The notes under the pieces: generated by a model | Told to the model about the DNA's origin: nothing | What the model saw: only the letters and a program-made list of their open reading frames with translations | Database searches by the model: none | Assembly: GCA_018055515.1 (NCBI GenBank) | Contig: JAGPHL010000090.1 | Coordinates: forward strand, 1-10,616 | DNA length: 10,616 nucleotides | Source of the DNA: Anaerolineae bacterium | Lineage (GTDB): Bacteria > Chloroflexota > Anaerolineae > B4-G1 > SLSP01 | Direction of reading: 5' to 3' | Position numbers and translations under genes: made by a program | Part shown: in pieces, positions 9,126 through 10,616 of the stretch | Numbering within the stretch: position 1 is the stretch's first letter | Layout: every line of letters begins with the position of its first letter

Positions 9126-9131
9126 TTTTTT
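9082..9131 (+). terminator. Strong terminator built from heptamer repeats
   Basis: CGTAATGCGTAATGC (9086-9100) pairs perfectly with GCATTACGCATTACG (9111-9125) over a 10-nt loop. The pairing extends outward through a G-U and three A-T pairs (9082-9085 with 9126-9129) to 19 pairs. TTTTTT (9126-9131) follows the stem. It lies about 40 bp after the last permease stop and would end the transporter transcript. Confidence 0.85.
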
Positions 9132-9145
9132 GAAGGAGAGATATT

Positions 9146-9203
9146 GGACGCAGATTTTCGCAGATTTGAAATTAGCTGTTGAAATCCACGAAAATTTGCA
9201 TCC
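9146..9203. repeat. 58-bp imperfect palindrome
   Basis: The outer arms are GGACGCAGATTTTCG (9146-9160) and CGAAAATTTGCATCC (9189-9203), pairing with one C/A mismatch and one G-U. After a 2x2 internal loop, GATTT (9163-9167) pairs with AAATC (9182-9186). A direct repeat CGCAGATTT also lies in the left half. No gene overlaps. It resembles a REP-like palindromic unit or a hairpin RNA; which strand matters is unknown. Confidence 0.65.
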
Positions 9204-9409
9204 TCGCACCGGAGTTTTTGCCTCTCCTTGCCCCCTCCCTAACGGCGTCTGCGTCGTTGGGGGGCGTATCAGCCTTAGAATTCATTCCGGGGCGGCCTGA
9301 GAGCGGCCTGAAGTTCGCGTTATATTGGCGACGCAAGTGATTTTGAGATTCGCTTTTTCGCTTTTTCTCGCTTTTTCGCTGACTGCTGACTCGCTGATCT
9401 CTATTTGCT
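9204..9409. other. Gene-free spacer: hairpin, direct repeats and CGCTTTTT tract
   Basis: CTCCCTAACG (9235-9244) pairs with CGTTGGGGGG (9255-9264) over a 10-nt loop, using two G-U pairs. GCGGCCTGA is directly repeated at 9292-9300 and 9303-9311, 11 bp apart. CGCTTTTT occurs three times (9351-9358, 9359-9366, 9369-9376), followed by GCTGACT twice (9378-9384 and 9385-9391). TATATT (9321-9326) could serve as a -10 box for the downstream gene but has no good -35 partner. I see no open reading frame with a credible start. Confidence 0.55.
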
Positions 9410-9420
9410 GAGGAGCCATG

Positions 9421-10616
9421 ATGGAATCTGCCGCGTGGCCGGCTGAATTTGTGGCGCGCATGACGGGATGGCTGGGCGAGGCGTCCGACGCTTTCCTCAC
9501 CGCCCTGGCGCGGCGTGACGTTGGAGTGCGGCTCAATCCCCTGCGAGGGGAGTTGGAGCTGCTGCGCGCGCGCCTCCCCTGGAACGTCGCGCCGGTCCCC
9601 TGGTGCCCCGAAGGGCTGTGGCTGCAGGAAGAGGAAGCCCCGGTCGGCGCGCATCCCTATCACACCGCGGGCGTCTATTACATCCAGGACCCTACGGCGA
9701 TGGCGGCGGGCGTGCTGCTCGATCCGCAGCCGGGAGAATGGGTGCTGGATCTCGCCGCGGCGCCGGGGGGCAAAGCCACGCACCTGGCAGCGCGGATGGA
9801 AAATCAGGGCGTCCTCATCGCCAATGAGGTGAACCGGCGGCGCACCTCGGTGCTGGCGATGAATCTGGAGCGGTTGGGGGTGACTCATGCGATGATCTTC
9901 AACGAGACGCCGGAGCGGCTCGCGGCGCGCTGGGGCGGTCTTTTCGATGCGGTGCTCGTGGATGCCCCCTGTTCTGGCGAAGGGACGTTCTGTCGAGATT
10001 CGGCGGCGGTGCGCGATTGGAGCCTCGCTACGGTGCAGGGGAACGCGCATCGTCAACGGGGCATCATGGAGCAGGCCGCGTTGCTGGTCCGGCCGGGGGG
10101 ACGCTTGCTCTACGGCACGTGCACGTTCGCGCCGGAGGAGGATGAGGGCGTCATCGCCGCTTTCCTCGAGACGCACGCCGATTTCGAGCTGGCGCCGTTG
10201 CCGGCGCTCCCCGGACTGCAGGGCGGGCATCCCGAATGGATCGGCGCCCCGGAGACAGTGCGCGGCGTCGGCCGCTTTTGGCCTCACACCGGGCCGGGGC
10301 ATGGACATTTCTACGCGCTTCTGCGGCGGCGCGGCGAGCCGGCGGACGATCTGCCGGAGCGCTGGAGGGGAACGGCGATCCCGGGGCGGCTTGTGCAGCT
10401 CTACCGGCGTGTCTTGCGGGAGACGCTGACGTTCGATCCGCCCGAAGCGGGCCTGTATCTGGATGAGAACGATGACATTTACGTGACCCCGCTCGATCCC
10501 AAACTGTGGGCCGGACTGCACGTGCTGCGCCCCGGCTGGTGGGTCGCCTCGCAGCGGCATGGCAAAGTCACCCCCAACCATGCCCTGGCGATGGCGCTGC
10601 ATCCCGAAGACGCTCA
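9421..10616 (+). CDS. rsmF: RsmF-type rRNA (cytosine-5) methyltransferase, 3'-truncated by window edge
   Basis: SAM-dependent m5C methyltransferase of the NOL1/NOP2/Sun family acting on 16S rRNA. Two adjacent in-frame ATGs occur (9418 and 9421); 9421 is chosen because AGGAG (9411-9415) is 5 bp upstream. The frame stays open to the window end, giving about 398 residues. It shows the N-terminal RNA-binding pattern VRLNPLR, SAM motif I VLDLAAAPGGK (108-118), motif IV DAPCSGEGTF (181-190) with Cys184, and motif VI YGTCTF with the nucleophile Cys234. The later segments GRFWPHTGPGHGHFYALLRR and the RsmF-like C-terminal domain (LHVLRPGWWVASQRHGK, near the end) favour RsmF over RsmB, since RsmB carries a NusB-like N-terminal domain. 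The terminator at 9082-9131 separates it from the transporter genes, so it should have its own promoter. Confidence 0.9.
   Translation, partial: MESAAWPAEFVARMTGWLGEASDAFLTALARRDVGVRLNPLRGELELLRARLPWNVAPVPWCPEGLWLQEEEAPVGAHPYHTAGVYYIQDPTAMAAGVLLDPQPGEWVLDLAAAPGGKATHLAARMENQGVLIANEVNRRRTSVLAMNLERLGVTHAMIFNETPERLAARWGGLFDAVLVDAPCSGEGTFCRDSAAVRDWSLATVQGNAHRQRGIMEQAALLVRPGGRLLYGTCTFAPEEDEGVIAAFLETHADFELAPLPALPGLQGGHPEWIGAPETVRGVGRFWPHTGPGHGHFYALLRRRGEPADDLPERWRGTAIPGRLVQLYRRVLRETLTFDPPEAGLYLDENDDIYVTPLDPKLWAGLHVLRPGWWVASQRHGKVTPNHALAMALHPEDA

Noticed and set aside
9172..10602. 476-codon minus-strand open frame opposite rsmF
   Set aside because: The plus strand carries all NOL1/NOP2/Sun motifs; the minus frame is Arg/Pro-rich and spans repeats and spacer.

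Overview
The window looks like chromosomal DNA from a GC-rich, Gram-positive-like or deep-branching bacterium. I infer a Chloroflexota (Anaerolineae-like) origin. The reasons are a ClpC with an LGF ClpP-docking tripeptide, a lipobox-tethered solute-binding protein, a BMP/NupABC-type nucleoside ABC transporter, an RsmF-type rRNA methyltransferase, and AT-richer intergenic spacers packed with short degenerate repeats (GCGTAAT-type heptamers, TTTGAAAT runs, CGCTTTTT runs) of a kind I recall from that group. The taxonomic call is an inference from recall, not a search result.

Layout, all genes on the + strand. (1) 1-2376: clpC, missing its first few dozen codons at the left edge. (2) 2377-2668: a regulatory spacer with a sigma-70-like promoter, an inverted repeat overlapping the -35 box, and a possible folded leader RNA closed by a perfect 8-bp stem. 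(3) 2669-4747: a BMP-family (PnrA-like) nucleoside-binding lipoprotein with two nearly identical binding domains fused in one reading frame; the underlying DNA is a 944-bp direct repeat at an offset of 981 bp. (4) 4748-5061: a hairpin terminator, then a GC-rich structured spacer. (5) 5062-9043: three tightly coupled transporter genes, a double-domain ATPase and two permeases (4-bp overlap, then an 11-bp gap). (6) 9044-9420: a gene-free stretch holding a heptamer array that folds into a strong terminator, a long imperfect palindrome, a second hairpin and pyrimidine-rich short repeats. (7) 9421-10616: an RsmF/NOL1-NOP2-Sun family rRNA m5C methyltransferase running off the right edge.

The core of the window is a complete nucleoside uptake system: the lipoprotein captures substrate outside the membrane, the two permeases form the channel, and the double ATPase powers it. 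A terminator between the binding-protein gene and the ATPase gene suggests the binding protein is made in excess over the membrane components. clpC (protein quality control) and rsmF (ribosome modification) are housekeeping neighbours without an evident functional link.

The most unusual feature is the in-frame duplicated binding protein. Near-perfect DNA identity, including synonymous positions, means it is either a very recent duplication, homogenised by gene conversion, or an assembly artefact. I see no CRISPR array, tRNA, rRNA, transposase or other mobile element, and no clearly new multi-gene system.
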